From assembly GCA_027475525.1 (NCBI GenBank), contig JAMWFC010000025.1, positions 600,901 to 664,900 on the forward strand: a stretch of 64,000 nucleotides of DNA, written 5' to 3'. Source of the stretch: Macrolepiota albuminosa. Lineage: Eukaryota; Basidiomycota; Agaricomycetes; Agaricales; Agaricaceae. The notes beneath the pieces were generated by a model that did not search any database, was not told the origin of the DNA, and was given only the letters and a program-made list of their open reading frames with translations. The translations under genes were made by a program, and so were the position numbers. This document shows, piece by piece, positions 35,126-48,488 of the stretch; position 1 is the first letter of the stretch; the number at the start of each line of letters is the position of its first letter.

Positions 35126-35941
35126 AACTCGAATTCCACCATTTCCACACCACATACATCTCACTCTACCGACATTGCATCAGAAACTCTTTCGAAACGT
35201 CAAACCACAACGGACACCAATAAAGAACCACCGAACCGTACCAGGGCACATGTTGCAGTTGCCAATGATTCGGTCTTAGAATCTATTACTTTTCCCATCC
35301 CTGATGTTAATGACGACCCTGCCACTGTATTACCGAAAATTGTTGAAGAAGAGAATGACATCGATTTGAGCGCTTACGTTCTTGATCAAAATCAGTCTAG
35401 TCAACCTACCCCATATCACTCATTTATCAGCACTGCCGATTCAGCATTGATAGCCGACGTTGGCCTCAAATTCAATTCAATTCTCGATTCGGGATGTACT
35501 ACCCACATTATTCGTGACAAGAAATACTTTTGGACATATAATCAAGACCTTGCGACGCCTGTTGGTACAGCAAACTGCGGTATACTTCCTACTCTCGCCA
35601 AAGGCGAAGTACGTTTCCGAACTCACGTAAATGGCAAGAACGTGATAATGCGCCTTCGAGAATGTCTTCACGCACCTGATGTGCCTATCAATCTGTTATC
35701 TGTTGGTACACTGGCAGAACATGACATGAGTTTATTGTTCGAAAGGGATTCTACTTCAATTTTCTTTCCGACAAATGTTGAATCCCTCCGCGATAAGTCC
35801 ATACAGGCCACCGTTCACAACAAACTTTCGTTCCTTCATTGTGATTTCATTCTACCAGATACTAATACTATTGCCTTGGTGACGACGGATGTGTCCTTTC
35901 CCCGCGTTTTTCCCACCCGGCTCTTTGGCACCGACGGCTAG
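35126..35941 (+). CDS. Copia protease region, in frame with gag after the TGA
   Basis: The same frame as gag continues from 35126 to a TAG at 35939-35941. The aspartic protease active site appears as ILDSGCTTHI near 35480-35510, followed by the typical LLSVG block of the copia gag-pre-integrase region near 35694-35710. The integrase zinc motif begins right at the end but in another frame (LWHRRLGH from 35923, frame shifted by -1). The shift lies between 35866 and 35938, where both frames are open; a GTTTTT run at 35906-35911 is one possible slip site. Confidence 0.88.
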   Translation, partial: NSNSTISTPHTSHSTDIASETLSKRQTTTDTNKEPPNRTRAHVAVANDSVLESITFPIPDVNDDPATVLPKIVEEENDIDLSAYVLDQNQSSQPTPYHSFISTADSALIADVGLKFNSILDSGCTTHIIRDKKYFWTYNQDLATPVGTANCGILPTLAKGEVRFRTHVNGKNVIMRLRECLHAPDVPINLLSVGTLAEHDMSLLFERDSTSIFFPTNVESLRDKSIQATVHNKLSFLHCDFILPDTNTIALVTTDVSFPRVFPTRLFGTDG

Positions 35942-38900
35942 GCCATCCCAGCCGTGATACCACGCGAGCTGTATTAACAAAGAACTACGCTGACGGAACT
36001 GACTACACGGGATCTTTCGATGATGACCATTGCATCCCTTGTATCATAGGGAAGCAACCAGCGCGTCCTTATGATCATTTACACAAACGCGCGACACAGC
36101 CCTGCGAACTTATTCACATGGACTCTTGTGGACCTTTTCCCACCCAGTTTACAAAAGGGAAATCAAGTCACTTTCACGTCATGCTTGACGACTATACCAA
36201 TTTTGGTAGCACTGCTCTACTCTCGACTAAGGATAAAGCATGTGAACATTTTAAACGCGTCACGAATCAGTGGGAACTCAAATCAGGCAACAAAGTTCGG
36301 GTTGTTCGATGCGATGGTGCAAAAGAGTTTATAGAAGGTGCTTTACGAGATTTTCTAGATGAAAAAGGGATTGTATTACAGTCCACCGCACCGTACGCTC
36401 ATCAGCAAAATGGGAAAGCCGAAAGATATATTCGAACAATTGAAGACACAGCGCAAACTCTAATGGCCGAGTCGGGTCTTCCGATGTCCTTCTTAGGTGA
36501 TGCCATCTTAACGGCACAATATCTTCGAAATCGTCTCCCGACATCGACTCTTCCTACACTAATAACACCTTATGAAGCTATGGAGGGAACAAAACCTGAT
36601 CTTTCACATCTTCGTGTATGGGGTTGCCAATGTTTTGTCTTACATCCACTAGAAACTCGGAGAAAGGGAGAAACTCGTCGTTTCGAAGCGATTTTCGTCG
36701 GGTATGATGAAAATCGACTAGGCTGGAGGGTTCGTGACCTGAATGGGAAATACTTCTTCTCACGGGACGTTGTATTCAATGAGAACATTCGTGGTCGTCT
36801 CCAACCACACTTAGCACGAAATAAATCCCAATCTCCCACTCCCCTGATTCCCCCTACCCCTGATCTTCAACCTGAATTACTATCCACGTCTCCACCACCA
36901 CTGAATCCACTTCACGATAATCTTCCTCCTTCAAGTTCTCATTCATCAACCCTTTCCTCAGATTCTTCTATCTCTGGTTCGAAACGATCCGATCCACCTC
37001 AAAATCCACCTGATTCCCCCGGTATGCGACCACGTCGGAACATTGTGCCTACTGCCGCTGGCAAGAATTTTCTTGAAGATATCGCACGACGAAACGAACG
37101 TCTTACTCGACTTCGGGCAAATCGTCAGGCTCATCTTGAACCCCATCAAGGATTACCTGCTATCTTAGACATTGCCGCCCTCATGTCGGTATCTCCTTTT
37201 GGCATTACTGATGACCTCGTTTCTTTCGAGGAATCGACTTTAGCAGAGTATAAAGCCTACGTTACATATGGTCCAGACCCTCCACGGTTCCGGAAACCTC
37301 GAGAATACGATCTATTGAAACCACCGGAAAATTATTACGAGGCAACGCATCGACCTGATGCCGATAAGTGGTTCGACGCCATGAAACGGGAAATTAACAG
37401 CCTTATGACCCTACGAGTACTTGAACCTGCATCATTACCACCGGGATTTAAAGCCCTTGGAGTTCGATGGGTATTCGCGAATAAGCATGACCCTGATGGT
37501 TCGATTATTCCTGGTCAGGAAAAAGCTCGATTAGTTGCTCAAGGTTTCAGTCAACGGCCTGAAGATTACGGTTCTACGTATGCACCTGTTGCGAAAATGA
37601 CGAGCATTCGGATTACCATTGCTTACGCTGCCCTCTACGATCTCGATCTCTACACTTTTGACGTCAAAACCGCGTTTTTAAATGCTCCCTTATCACATGA
37701 AATCTACTGCAAGCAGATTCCAGGTTTTCCCAATTCTGATCCGAAAAAGGTCAATCGAGTTTTACGCGCACTGTATGGTCTCAAGCAGGCTTCTCACGAA
37801 TGGTATATTGTATTACGTGGAGTCCTTGAATCTTTGGGATTGACCAGATGCGAGGCGGATCACGGCGTTTTCTTTGCACGATTCTCAACTCCACCACATC
37901 ATTCTATCCCCCCCCTTCCTAACAACACTGAACTTTTTATTATTATCTGTGTCCACGTTGATGATGGACTGAACGCCACGAATTCTAAACCTCTCTACGA
38001 TTGGATCGTTACCGAGATGAACAAACGTTTTACCGTAAAGGATTCAGGTCCGACTAGTCTATATCTAGGTATCCGAATCGATCGTGATAGAGCAAGTCGG
38101 AAGATATGGCTATCCCAGAAGGGTTATATACTGGATCTTTTGTCCACGTATAGCCTCCTTGATGCGACTCCACTTTCTTTACCGTTACATGGTGACCTTC
38201 ACGATCTTCCACAGCCGCCCCCAAATGCCATTCCTGACGTTCCGGATGACGAAGTCAAAATTCATTTTCAACGACTTGTCGGATCGATACTTTATTTGAG
38301 CCTCTGCACAAGACCGGATCTGGCATTTACAGCCATGGCTTTAGGACAGTTCAATGCGAATCCGACCAGAGCACATTTACTTGCCGCAAAACGTGTCCTT
38401 TGTTACATTTCCGGGACCAGAGATTTCGCCCTCGAATACAATTTCAATGATCCATTGTCGATCCCTCCTGCTCGACTTCTTTTACCCAAGGACTTTGGGG
38501 TTGTTGACGCCGATTGGGCATCCGACAAATCTACTCGTCGTAGTGTTTCAGGATATGCTTTCTTTCTTTATTCGAGTCTAATATCTTGGTCATCCACCAA
38601 ACAACGAACAGTCGCCTTATCATCCACTGAAGCCGAATATATGGCCTTATCCCATGCGATCAGAGAAGCGATAGCTATTAGATTTTTGCTCACCTCACTC
38701 AATCTCCCCATCCCACGACCCCTACCAATCTTCTGCGACAACAAGAGTGCCTTAGACATCGCGACATCCGACTCAATTACATCTCGCTCGAAACATATCG
38801 ACATTCGGTACCACTTTATTCGCGACCAACTCAAGACTGGGTCCTTTTCCGCCTCTTGGATTTCCACTTCCGACATGATTGCTGATATTCTTACCAAGCC

Positions 38901-38964
38901 TCTACCGAAGGCTTTACATTATAAGTTCATTCCTGCTCTTGGTCTCGTCTCCAGACCCACTTAA
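35866..38964 (+). CDS. Copia integrase, reverse transcriptase and RNase H polyprotein
   Basis: This is an open frame of about 1030 codons. Integrase: zinc motif HRRLGH...CIPC, then catalytic Asp in MDSCGPF (36118), Asp in RCDGAKEF and Glu in NGKAERY. A Pro/Ser-rich linker follows near 36825-37020. Reverse transcriptase: ARLVAQGFSQ, TFDVKTAFLNA and the active-site segment CVHVDDG near 37950. RNase H: DADWASDKSTRRSVSGY, LSSTEAEYMAL, and the closing DILTKPLP. All catalytic residues expected for Ty1/copia pol appear intact. It needs a -1 frameshift, or repair of an indel, to be fused to the protease. Confidence 0.95.
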   Translation, partial: YYCLGDDGCVLSPRFSHPALWHRRLGHPSRDTTRAVLTKNYADGTDYTGSFDDDHCIPCIIGKQPARPYDHLHKRATQPCELIHMDSCGPFPTQFTKGKSSHFHVMLDDYTNFGSTALLSTKDKACEHFKRVTNQWELKSGNKVRVVRCDGAKEFIEGALRDFLDEKGIVLQSTAPYAHQQNGKAERYIRTIEDTAQTLMAESGLPMSFLGDAILTAQYLRNRLPTSTLPTLITPYEAMEGTKPDLSHLRVWGCQCFVLHPLETRRKGETRRFEAIFVGYDENRLGWRVRDLNGKYFFSRDVVFNENIRGRLQPHLARNKSQSPTPLIPPTPDLQPELLSTSPPPLNPLHDNLPPSSSHSSTLSSDSSISGSKRSDPPQNPPDSPGMRPRRNIVPTAAGKNFLEDIARRNERLTRLRANRQAHLEPHQGLPAILDIAALMSVSPFGITDDLVSFEESTLAEYKAYVTYGPDPPRFRKPREYDLLKPPENYYEATHRPDADKWFDAMKREINSLMTLRVLEPASLPPGFKALGVRWVFANKHDPDGSIIPGQEKARLVAQGFSQRPEDYGSTYAPVAKMTSIRITIAYAALYDLDLYTFDVKTAFLNAPLSHEIYCKQIPGFPNSDPKKVNRVLRALYGLKQASHEWYIVLRGVLESLGLTRCEADHGVFFARFSTPPHHSIPPLPNNTELFIIICVHVDDGLNATNSKPLYDWIVTEMNKRFTVKDSGPTSLYLGIRIDRDRASRKIWLSQKGYILDLLSTYSLLDATPLSLPLHGDLHDLPQPPPNAIPDVPDDEVKIHFQRLVGSILYLSLCTRPDLAFTAMALGQFNANPTRAHLLAAKRVLCYISGTRDFALEYNFNDPLSIPPARLLLPKDFGVVDADWASDKSTRRSVSGYAFFLYSSLISWSSTKQRTVALSSTEAEYMALSHAIREAIAIRFLLTSLNLPIPRPLPIFCDNKSALDIATSDSITSRSKHIDIRYHFIRDQLKTGSFSASWISTSDMIADILTKPLPKALHYKFIPALGLVSRPT

Positions 38965-39009
38965 AATCTTCTTTTCATTTTCACGCTCACTTCCTCACTG
39001 ATGGGGTTG

Positions 39010-39292
39010 TGTTGCCCGAATGGGTTATTTGTCTCAGTATCGTCCATATCACGTGCCCCTAGCATACATTTGAGTTGTCGCCACTCTACACCTTCAGTTG
39101 TTACTCATTCGTGTTTGACACTGACGGTGTAAGTGTCTTCAACTATTGTTGTCTTGACATTGCATTACTTACACTTATTGTTACTAGTACGAATTGTTAC
39201 CTCTAGGTATAATAACCAGTTGTTACTCATTCGTGTTTGACACTGACGGTTACGAATTGTTACCTCTAGTGTCGCTTAGCTTCCAGCTGACA
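39010..39292 (+). repeat. 3' LTR of the copia element
   Basis: This 283-bp copy of the 5' LTR differs at one base (GACATTG instead of GACGTTG). It is preceded by the short purine-rich stretch GATGGGG at 39000-39006, which may serve as polypurine tract, and followed by the AGCAG duplication. Confidence 0.97.
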
Positions 39293-39297
39293 AGCAG

Positions 39298-40090
39298 TGG
39301 GCTCTGCAGTTGGAGAGCACCCTTCAGTGTTTATTCCTGCTACTTTAGTAGTGGGTTTATGGTCTGTGAATGATGGTGTTGATTTTTTCAGGTCTGACAA
39401 TACAATTCATCATGTGCTGCTCCCTGTGCCATCTGACTTTGTTTCATTCTTCTTTCACCTGTTTTCATTTTTTGTGCCTCATTTCACATTTACATCATTT
39501 CCTCTCATGTTTTAATTTCTTGCCCCTTTCTTTTTGACCCTGTTTCAGTAATGCTCCTTATTTCCTTCTTGGTCTTGTTCTGTTTTGTTTTTCTCTAATT
39601 TATTGTTCTGAGGTTTTGATCAACATAGCAACTCAGTTTTTCCTTTCTTTTTTCTTTCCTCTTCTAATTTCTCTGCCCAGCATGAGCATCTTGTTGGGCT
39701 CATTTAGAGTTCCTGTGCTTTTCAATCTCTTTATTCACTGGAGCAGGATCCCTTCAGCTCTTTTTGTCACTCTTGGATCTCTTTTGTGGTCAATGTCAAA
39801 CTTCTCAAGGGGAAGTTTCTTTCCTTGACTCTCCTCACCCTTGACAGCCTCTCTCCTCCCAATGGTTTGCTTTTCATTTTTTTCTTCAGCCCAGTCTTAC
39901 TCATTCACAGGTTCTTTTCCTTCTGCTTCATATACATCATTGATTCCTAATGATGCACAATCCCATAAGCGAAGTGCTTCCACATCAAGTATTGCCATTG
40001 TAATAAAAACAAATACATTATTTTCAGTCAATGATGGAAACAGATTTGCATTGTCTCAATTCTTCATGGGTCCCCAAATATGATGTGTTG
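39298..40090. repeat. Continuation of the CpG-poor repeat block
   Basis: This is T-rich sequence almost devoid of CpG, continuing the block interrupted by the copia insertion. Open frames are short and of skewed composition. CpG returns from about 40130 as the VPS4 promoter begins. Confidence 0.55.
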
Positions 40091-40460
40091 GATGAAGTGA
40101 TTGCTTACAATCCTATTTGAATTTGAATAAATCTTCGATGACGAGATCTCTTGCAACAGCGTTTCGAGCACAGAAAGGCATTCACAGGGTACAAGCAATT
40201 TGGGAATAGATTTTGTTCTCTGTTGTGTAAAATACGAAGTATGAGAAACATTGGAACAATTTTGATGAGTATCAACGATGCAACGATGTGTTTTACACTT
40301 TCTCCATGTCGCATAAAGGTGGTGAACAATGTCTGCTTACACTACAAAAAGTAGCGGGCTGTGCCGCCAGAGGCGCCCGTGAAAATGGAAATGAAAAATC
40401 ACTCGTCACGTGCTTAACCCAGAAAGCTGATCGTTTCCACAGGACTCAAGGAATCTGGCG
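40091..40460 (+). promoter_or_regulatory. VPS4 upstream region
   Basis: This 370-bp region lies between the repeat block and the VPS4 start codon. CpG content is normal from about 40130. No named motif is evident. Confidence 0.4.
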
Positions 40461-42059
40461 ATGGCGAACAACCTAGATGTACGTCGAAATTTTCTTTGAC
40501 TCTTCAAACTATGTTGCTTGAACCGTCCGCAGAGAGCCGTTGAAATAGTCCAACGCGCCTGTGAAGAGGATAACAAACAGAACTATGCTGAGGCTCTCAA
40601 ACTCTACCAGAATTCTCTCGACTACTTCATGCTAGCGCTTAAATGTTAGTTTCATACTACATCTATCCGCTCATAGAACTGATCTTTGTATAATCAGATG
40701 AGAAGAATGAAAAGTCTAGGGGATTGCTTCGGGACAAGATCAAGGAGTACCTCGATCGAGCAGAAATGCTCAAGAAACATCTTTCGAGCTATAAGAACAC
40801 GAAAGATGCTGTTGGAATAGGTGCAAATGGGAAGAGGTACGTCCGTTTCTTACCGCCACTTGCGCTTTTTGTTCATACTGAGGATTAGGAAGAGTGACGA
40901 GGATGACGGTCAGGATACAGAAACGAAGAAGTTGAGAGCAAATCTAGCTGGAGCTATTGTTCAAGAAACGCCTAATGTGAAATGGGAAGACGTTGCGGGG
41001 TTGGAAGGGGCGAAGGCGTCTTTGAAGGAGGCTGTTATTCTTCCGATCAAGTTTCCTCACTTATTTACTGGGAAGCGGACACCATGGCGTGGTATCCTTC
41101 TCTATGGACCACCAGGAACTGGAAAGTCATACCTTGCGAAGGCTGTTGCTACTGAAGCAAAGAGCACCTTCTTCAGTGTCAGTTCTGCAGATCTTGTAAG
41201 CAAATGGCAAGGAGACTCTGAGAGGTGGGTTCCTTATTCAACCTCCCAGCTTGCTTATTTCAAATACGACTCATAGGTTGGTGAAGCAGCTGTTTGAGCT
41301 TGCACGAGAATCAAAGCCCTCAATCATCTTTATCGATGAAATCGATTCACTGGCTGGTACTCGTAACGAGAGCGAGTCAGAGGGGTCAAGGCGGATCAAG
41401 ACGGAGTTTCTCGTGCAGATGAATGGTGTAGGGCATGATGACACTGGTGTTTTAGTTTTGGGAGCAACGAATATTCCGTGGCAACTTGACAATGCGATCA
41501 AACGACGGTGAGTTCAGTGTTGACTGAATCTTGGAATGCTAATGGTTTTTTTAGATTTGAGAAACGCATATACATTCCTCTCCCCGGCCCCGATGCACGA
41601 AGACACATGTTTCAACTGCACGTTGGAAGCACACCAAACAAACTTACATCCAAAGACTTCCGTTTACTTGCCGAGAAGACGGATGGGTATTCTGGATCTG
41701 ACATTTCCACCGCTGTGCGCGATGCGCTCATGCAGCCTGTTCGTAAAGTCATCAATGCCACACACTTCAAGCGCGTTCCAGATCCGGAAAACTCTGATGG
41801 CACGGCTACGAAGTTGACACCATGTTCGCCTGGGGATCCTGCAGCCATAGAGATGGATTGGACAGCGATTGAGTCTGACGAACTTCTCGAGCCACCCCTT
41901 CGGATAGCGGATTTCCTGACGTCATTGCAAACCACGCGGCCGACGGTGACGGCTGCTGATATCAAACGGCATGAAGATTGGACAAAGGAATCAGGTATGT
42001 CTATGTCTTTTCCTCCTTTTCTGAGTGCTGATTTTTGTGAAGGAAACGACGGAGCATGA
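40461..42059 (+). CDS. VPS4: Vacuolar protein sorting AAA ATPase VPS4 (430 aa)
   Basis: Seven exons (40461-40478, 40533-40644, 40698-40836, 40889-41224, 41277-41507, 41555-41994, 42043-42059) encode 430 residues, near the 437 of yeast Vps4. The enzyme disassembles ESCRT-III filaments on endosomes and other membranes using ATP. The N-terminal MIT domain (residues 1 to about 75) should bind ESCRT-III tails. The AAA domain has Walker A GPPGTGKS (163-170), pore-loop KWQGDSE, Walker B FIDE (Asp222, Glu223), and the [10 protein letters not shown] second region of homology ending in RRFEKR. The Vps4-specific beta domain and C-terminal helix follow, ending [12 protein letters not shown]. All introns are GT-AG. 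The last exon supplies only five residues and the stop. Confidence 0.97.
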
Positions 42060-43343
42060 TGGTTTTTAGTTATATTCCCGATCCTGTCGTTCTTGTACTA
42101 TAACAGTTTTTGGAACCACGGGAGACGAGGCACAGACATACTGTCAGGACGGTTACCTCTCCGCATTCATCTGGTTTTACTCCCTTGTTACCTACGCATA
42201 ATCTAGATTGGTCCGGTAACTCGCTTTCCGCGGTGCGTTTTTTGGCTGCCTTTGTCCTTGTAATTAACCGTTGGTATAGATTTATGACTCTTCCCTACTA
42301 TCATTTGTCAGAATCCTGAGTAATCTGACATGGCAAAGGCAAGTGTAGCACAAATATGTAGTGCAAAACACCGGCTCGGCACATCACGCTGACGAAGTGG
42401 GAGTTCAGCGCTCAGTACTTGTTTGAAAGACATGGCTGCTGGTATCATGCATCTGCCTCGCTTCATCACCTCAGCATGATGTTGGTGTGAGTCCTTCAGG
42501 CTTCGATGATTCACGATTATATGCACCATAACGTCAGAAACAATAACGCCTATGCCTTAAGTGATAAATCCGTCTTCGTGGGAAGGCAAGCTCTGAGCGA
42601 TTTCGCATTGACATCTTTCCCTCTTTCATCTTTTTCAATATAGGTATCAATATTGTTAGTGTTAGACCTTGTCAGGAGATGAACGAGACACGTTTCTAAA
42701 CCACAGTGTCAAACAGATGATCTCCCCAACAATCATCTGTCACCACGTTCTTGACGATGAAACAGAAAGCCATTACGAGGGGTCATCTGATGCATCATCG
42801 TACGACGCGTAAAGCACGTGCAGGGCTCGTGACATTAAACAGGGCTGGATCGGAATTGGCTATATCCTCAGTCTTTCCGACAGAAGTGCACGCAATCTAC
42901 TTGCTCGATGTATCATCTTTAGTTTACTGTCGAACACTTATCATTGCTTCATTCTGAATGGATTGCGCGTAGATGTTTTTTTTTTACATAGCGAGTTGGT
43001 CAGAAACAACCCCGCTGCAAGTGATACCGACCTCGTTTCATTCGAGCCTTTGGTGTAATTGCAATACTTCTGAAAGTATTTTATGCATAAGTGGCCTTGA
43101 ATTTAAAAAGTGAGAAGATGATTGAGGTGATTTGGTACACCATGCGTGCTGTTGGATCACGAGCCGAAAAGACGCAGAGTGTTGTTCTAGGACGTACTGT
43201 TGCTAGATGTCACAGCATCGTGAGGACCGTATCTATATTTGTACACCATAATGTACTTGGTGTTCTCTTCTACTCAACGTCCACAACACGATTATTTAGT
43301 ACAGCCTTAATGGGTCAAAAATGGTCTTTTACAGAATCCCTAA
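42060..43343. other. Intergenic, no gene seen
   Basis: This contains the VPS4 3' flank and about 1 kb of unremarkable sequence. Short open frames on both strands lack support. Confidence 0.5.
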
Positions 43344-43425
43344 GGCACTGCCAGGAATCGAACCTGGGTTTCAAGAAATCATAAGTGATCAGAATCTTGA
43401 GTGATAACCGCTACACTACAGCGCC
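43344..43425 (-). tRNA. tRNA-Gln (CTG) with a short intron
   Basis: On the minus strand the acceptor halves GGCGCTG and CAGTGCC pair (one G-U). The D arm contains AGCGGTTAT, the T arm is CCAGG-TTCGATT-CCTGG. The anticodon stem is CAAGA/TCTTG with loop TTCTGA, then about 11 extra bases, then T; this places anticodon CTG before a canonical-position intron of about 11 nt. It lies about 340 bp upstream of RPL19, on the opposite strand. Confidence 0.88.
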
Positions 43426-43765
43426 AGGTTGATTTGAAAGTGTGGTCGGTGCTCATGATTTGAAGTTGTAAGGCTTCCGAACGCCCTTGAGTTCATCGAG
43501 TCGCCATGTTTGAAACAAACGCCAGCCCTCAAACGTATGAGTGAAATATGAGTGACCTGGGAGGCGCGTGGCTGACCAAAACTCCGAATCTGATGTACTA
43601 TACAGTACAAGGAATAAGGTTCCGGGTGGCTTGATTACGTGAGATTGTGTCGAAGCACAGTTTGGTGCTAGGTTCCATCGACGATATCCTCAAGACCAAG
43701 GTAAGCCTTGCTCGTTGTTACGTTCGTTGTCCACGCTAACAGATTCCGTAGTCCCGGCACGCAAG
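43426..43765. promoter_or_regulatory. RPL19 promoter and 5' untranslated region
   Basis: This is the region between the tRNA gene and the RPL19 ATG. A possible 5' UTR intron runs from 43701 (GTAAGC) to 43742 (AACAG), but its branch-like CTAAC lies too close to the acceptor for this to be sure. Confidence 0.4.
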
Positions 43766-44515
43766 ATGGGTGTGTGTTTCCACTATGGTTCATCTTTGTT
43801 TTCAGGCTAAATCTCTGTTCAGTCAATCTCCGGTCACAAAAGCGCCTCGCCGCAAGCGTCGCTGGCGTTGGTAAACGCAAAATTTGGCTCGACCCCGCTG
43901 AACAGGCCGAGATTGGCAACGCAAATTCTCGCACACACGTGAAGAAGCTCATTAAGGATGGCCGTGTGATTATCAAGCCTACTACTATTCACTCCCGCGC
44001 TCGCACGAGGGATCTCCTTGCTGCTAAACGCAAGGGTCGTCATACTGGCACTGGTAAAAGAAAGGGTACGGCTGAGGCTCGTATGCCCTCGAAAGTTTTG
44101 TGGATGAGGAGGCAGAGGGTTCTCAGGCGGCTGTTGAGGAAGTACAGAGAGGCGGGCAAGATCGACAAGCATTTGTGAGCTGCTTATGCAACATAGTTGT
44201 TGTTATTTTACTGATTTTTTCTGATATCTACGAAGGTACCACTCCCTTTACCAAAAATCCAAGGGTAATGTCTTCAAGAACAAGCGTGTCCTCATGGAAT
44301 ATATTCACAAGGCTAAGGCCGAGAAAAACCGTACCAAGGTCCTCACCGACCAGATGGAGGCCCGTCGCATCAAGAACAAGGTTGGTTGTTTCGTGGCTCT
44401 GACTACATATATATTGATAAACCCACAGGCTGCCCGGGAACGTCGTGCTGCGCGTATGCAGGAGAAGCGACAGGGTATCCTCAACGTCGAGAACGAGGCT
44501 GCTGTTCAAGAGTAA
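43766..44515 (+). CDS. RPL19: 60S ribosomal protein L19 (eL19, 195 aa)
   Basis: Four exons (43766-43769, 43823-44174, 44236-44380, 44429-44515) give 195 residues, the usual length. eL19 is a large-subunit protein that forms an intersubunit bridge with its long C-terminal helix. The first exon is only ATGG, a pattern common in fungal ribosomal protein genes; splicing gives [14 protein letters not shown]. Conserved blocks are [21 protein letters not shown], the basic [13 protein letters not shown] region, [16 protein letters not shown] and the charged C-terminal helix. All introns are GT-AG and short. Confidence 0.98.
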
Positions 44516-44879
44516 AATACCTCTACTTACTCTGTGATGTCTACCTACCTCTTCTTTACAACGCTATCCATGACTTACTTTCTCACAAATCGCCGGCTCA
44601 TCATCTATGTAGTGGCTACTCAGAAATATGCGACATATGATATGCTGGGAATGAATATGCTGCGACTCGGTCAATATTCATCGGTTGTAAACGATTCTCA
44701 AAGATAATCTAAGTAAATTTGGTACATCCAAGTGCCTCGCCGTTCTTTTAGACACTGGTTGACATGAGCACTGAGACCTCTGAGGAGTCAAGCAACCTCT
44801 AGATAGGTTTAAATCAAAATTGATTGGGAAATTTCCCATCTGAAACGTCCCAGCCTGCTTCTCCTCTTGTTTATAACTT
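44516..44879. other. Gap between RPL19 and the MYST acetyltransferase gene
   Basis: This 364-bp interval between two genes on the same strand should contain the RPL19 3' untranslated region and the promoter of the following gene. No specific site is recognised. Confidence 0.45.
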
Positions 44880-47288
<2,409 letters not shown>

Positions 47289-47299
47289 TTACTGATGCA

Positions 47300-48385
47300 A
47301 TCAAACCTCTCATAACCATTCGCTACATCCGTGGAAGTCGAAACGTATCAGTTTTCAGGGTGGTATGTGGTATGGGAGGAGTCGTTACAGCTTTTTTTTT
47401 ATTGTGATCTGCGAAAGTTGCATTGAAAAGTTCAAGGGGCAACAAATTGTCAAGGAGAAGACTGCAGCTGCTGACTTACTGGCATATTAGTCAGGCATCA
47501 CATGTAGTAGAGCCTCTAAAAAGATGAAGAAAGTCAATTCAAGGCCTGCTCAATGACTATGGAAGACAAAAAAGGTGGAATGAATGAATGAAATATGTTT
47601 ATACCACTACTATGAGGTTTTGGAAGATGTTATTCATCATGGTCTGGAAAGAGGCTGGACTATTAGTGAGGCCAAAGAACATCACCAAATCCATGATTTG
47701 TTTGTAATGCTGCTTTCCACTCATCACCATCCTTGATGTGCACATTGTTGTAGCCTTGGCAGACATTCAACTTGGTGAAGTAGCATGCACCTCAGAGGTT
47801 GTTGACAAGCTCAGAGATGAGTGGTAAGGAGTAGTGATTCTTTATAGTAATCACATTCAAGAGTCAATCAATAGTCATGAACCAGATATAGAGATCCATC
47901 CTTCTTCTTAATGAAGAAGACTGGAGAGGTCATTGAAGACTTTGAGGAGCAGATGTGATCAGAGTCTAAGTTCTTCTGCAAGAAGGCATTGAACTTGTTT
48001 TGCTCTTTGGAAGAGAAGAAATAGACCTTGCAGCTGGAAGACTCAGCATTGGGTGTAAGCTCAATGGCATGGTCTCACTGTTTGCACTTTGATAGAGAGT
48101 CAAATGAAACCTTGGAGAAAATATCTTCAAAGTCCTGAAGGTGATGAGGAACTGCATCCTGAAACAACTTAGGAGAAGAGTTAGCAGCAAATGCCTGAGC
48201 TAGCTGCTGGGAAGTGGTTTGACTAGCTCTGATCTTTGCCACTGTTGGGGGAGGTTGTAAGGTAGTTGCATAAATCCTATCACCTGTCTCAATAGCTTCA
48301 TCTGGAGACTCTGGATCAGGAACACACACAAATTTACCCTCATATTCATCTTTCATCTGGGCTTCACTCACCACACCTCAAATGT
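47300..48385 (-). pseudogene. Decayed Ty3/gypsy protease-reverse transcriptase remnant
   Basis: Read on the minus strand from about 48374, a frame with stops encodes a linker ending in HHLQDFEDIFSK and then the start of a gypsy reverse transcriptase: DHAIELTP, SSKSSMTSPVFFIKKKDGS, LPLISELVNNL and FTKLNVCQGYNNVHIKDGDEWKA in pieces, broken by several stop codons. CpG is almost missing, and many stops look like CGA-to-TGA or C-to-T products. The catalytic part with the YxDD motif lies further along and is not readable. This is an old, silenced copy. Confidence 0.85.
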
Positions 48386-48488
48386 CCTTATAGAGGGCCT
48401 GTCTATAAGGGAATACCAAGAAGAGAGGATCCAAGGTCAAGGTCTGCACAAGGGAGATGTTCAACTCAGCAAGCATGTATAGCAGCAT

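Larger units (their letters stand above)
33165..39297 (+). mobile_element. Ty1/copia LTR retrotransposon, nearly intact
   Basis: A 6123-bp element (33170-39292) is flanked by the 5-bp target duplication AGCAG at 33165-33169 and 39293-39297. The two 283-bp LTRs differ at a single position, a CpG-to-CpA change, so insertion is recent. Gene order protease, integrase, reverse transcriptase, RNase H identifies Ty1/copia. Directly after the 5' LTR, GGTTATGGGC resembles the complement of the initiator tRNA-Met anticodon region, a primer site of the Drosophila copia kind. Coding capacity is complete except for one in-frame TGA after gag and one frame change before integrase. There is no CCHC zinc knuckle in gag, as in yeast Ty1. 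Confidence 0.96.

Noticed and set aside
35906..35938. Classical -1 slippery heptamer before the integrase frame
   Set aside because: The GTTTTTCCC stretch does not match the X-XXY-YYZ pattern in the gag-protease frame; left as an open question only.
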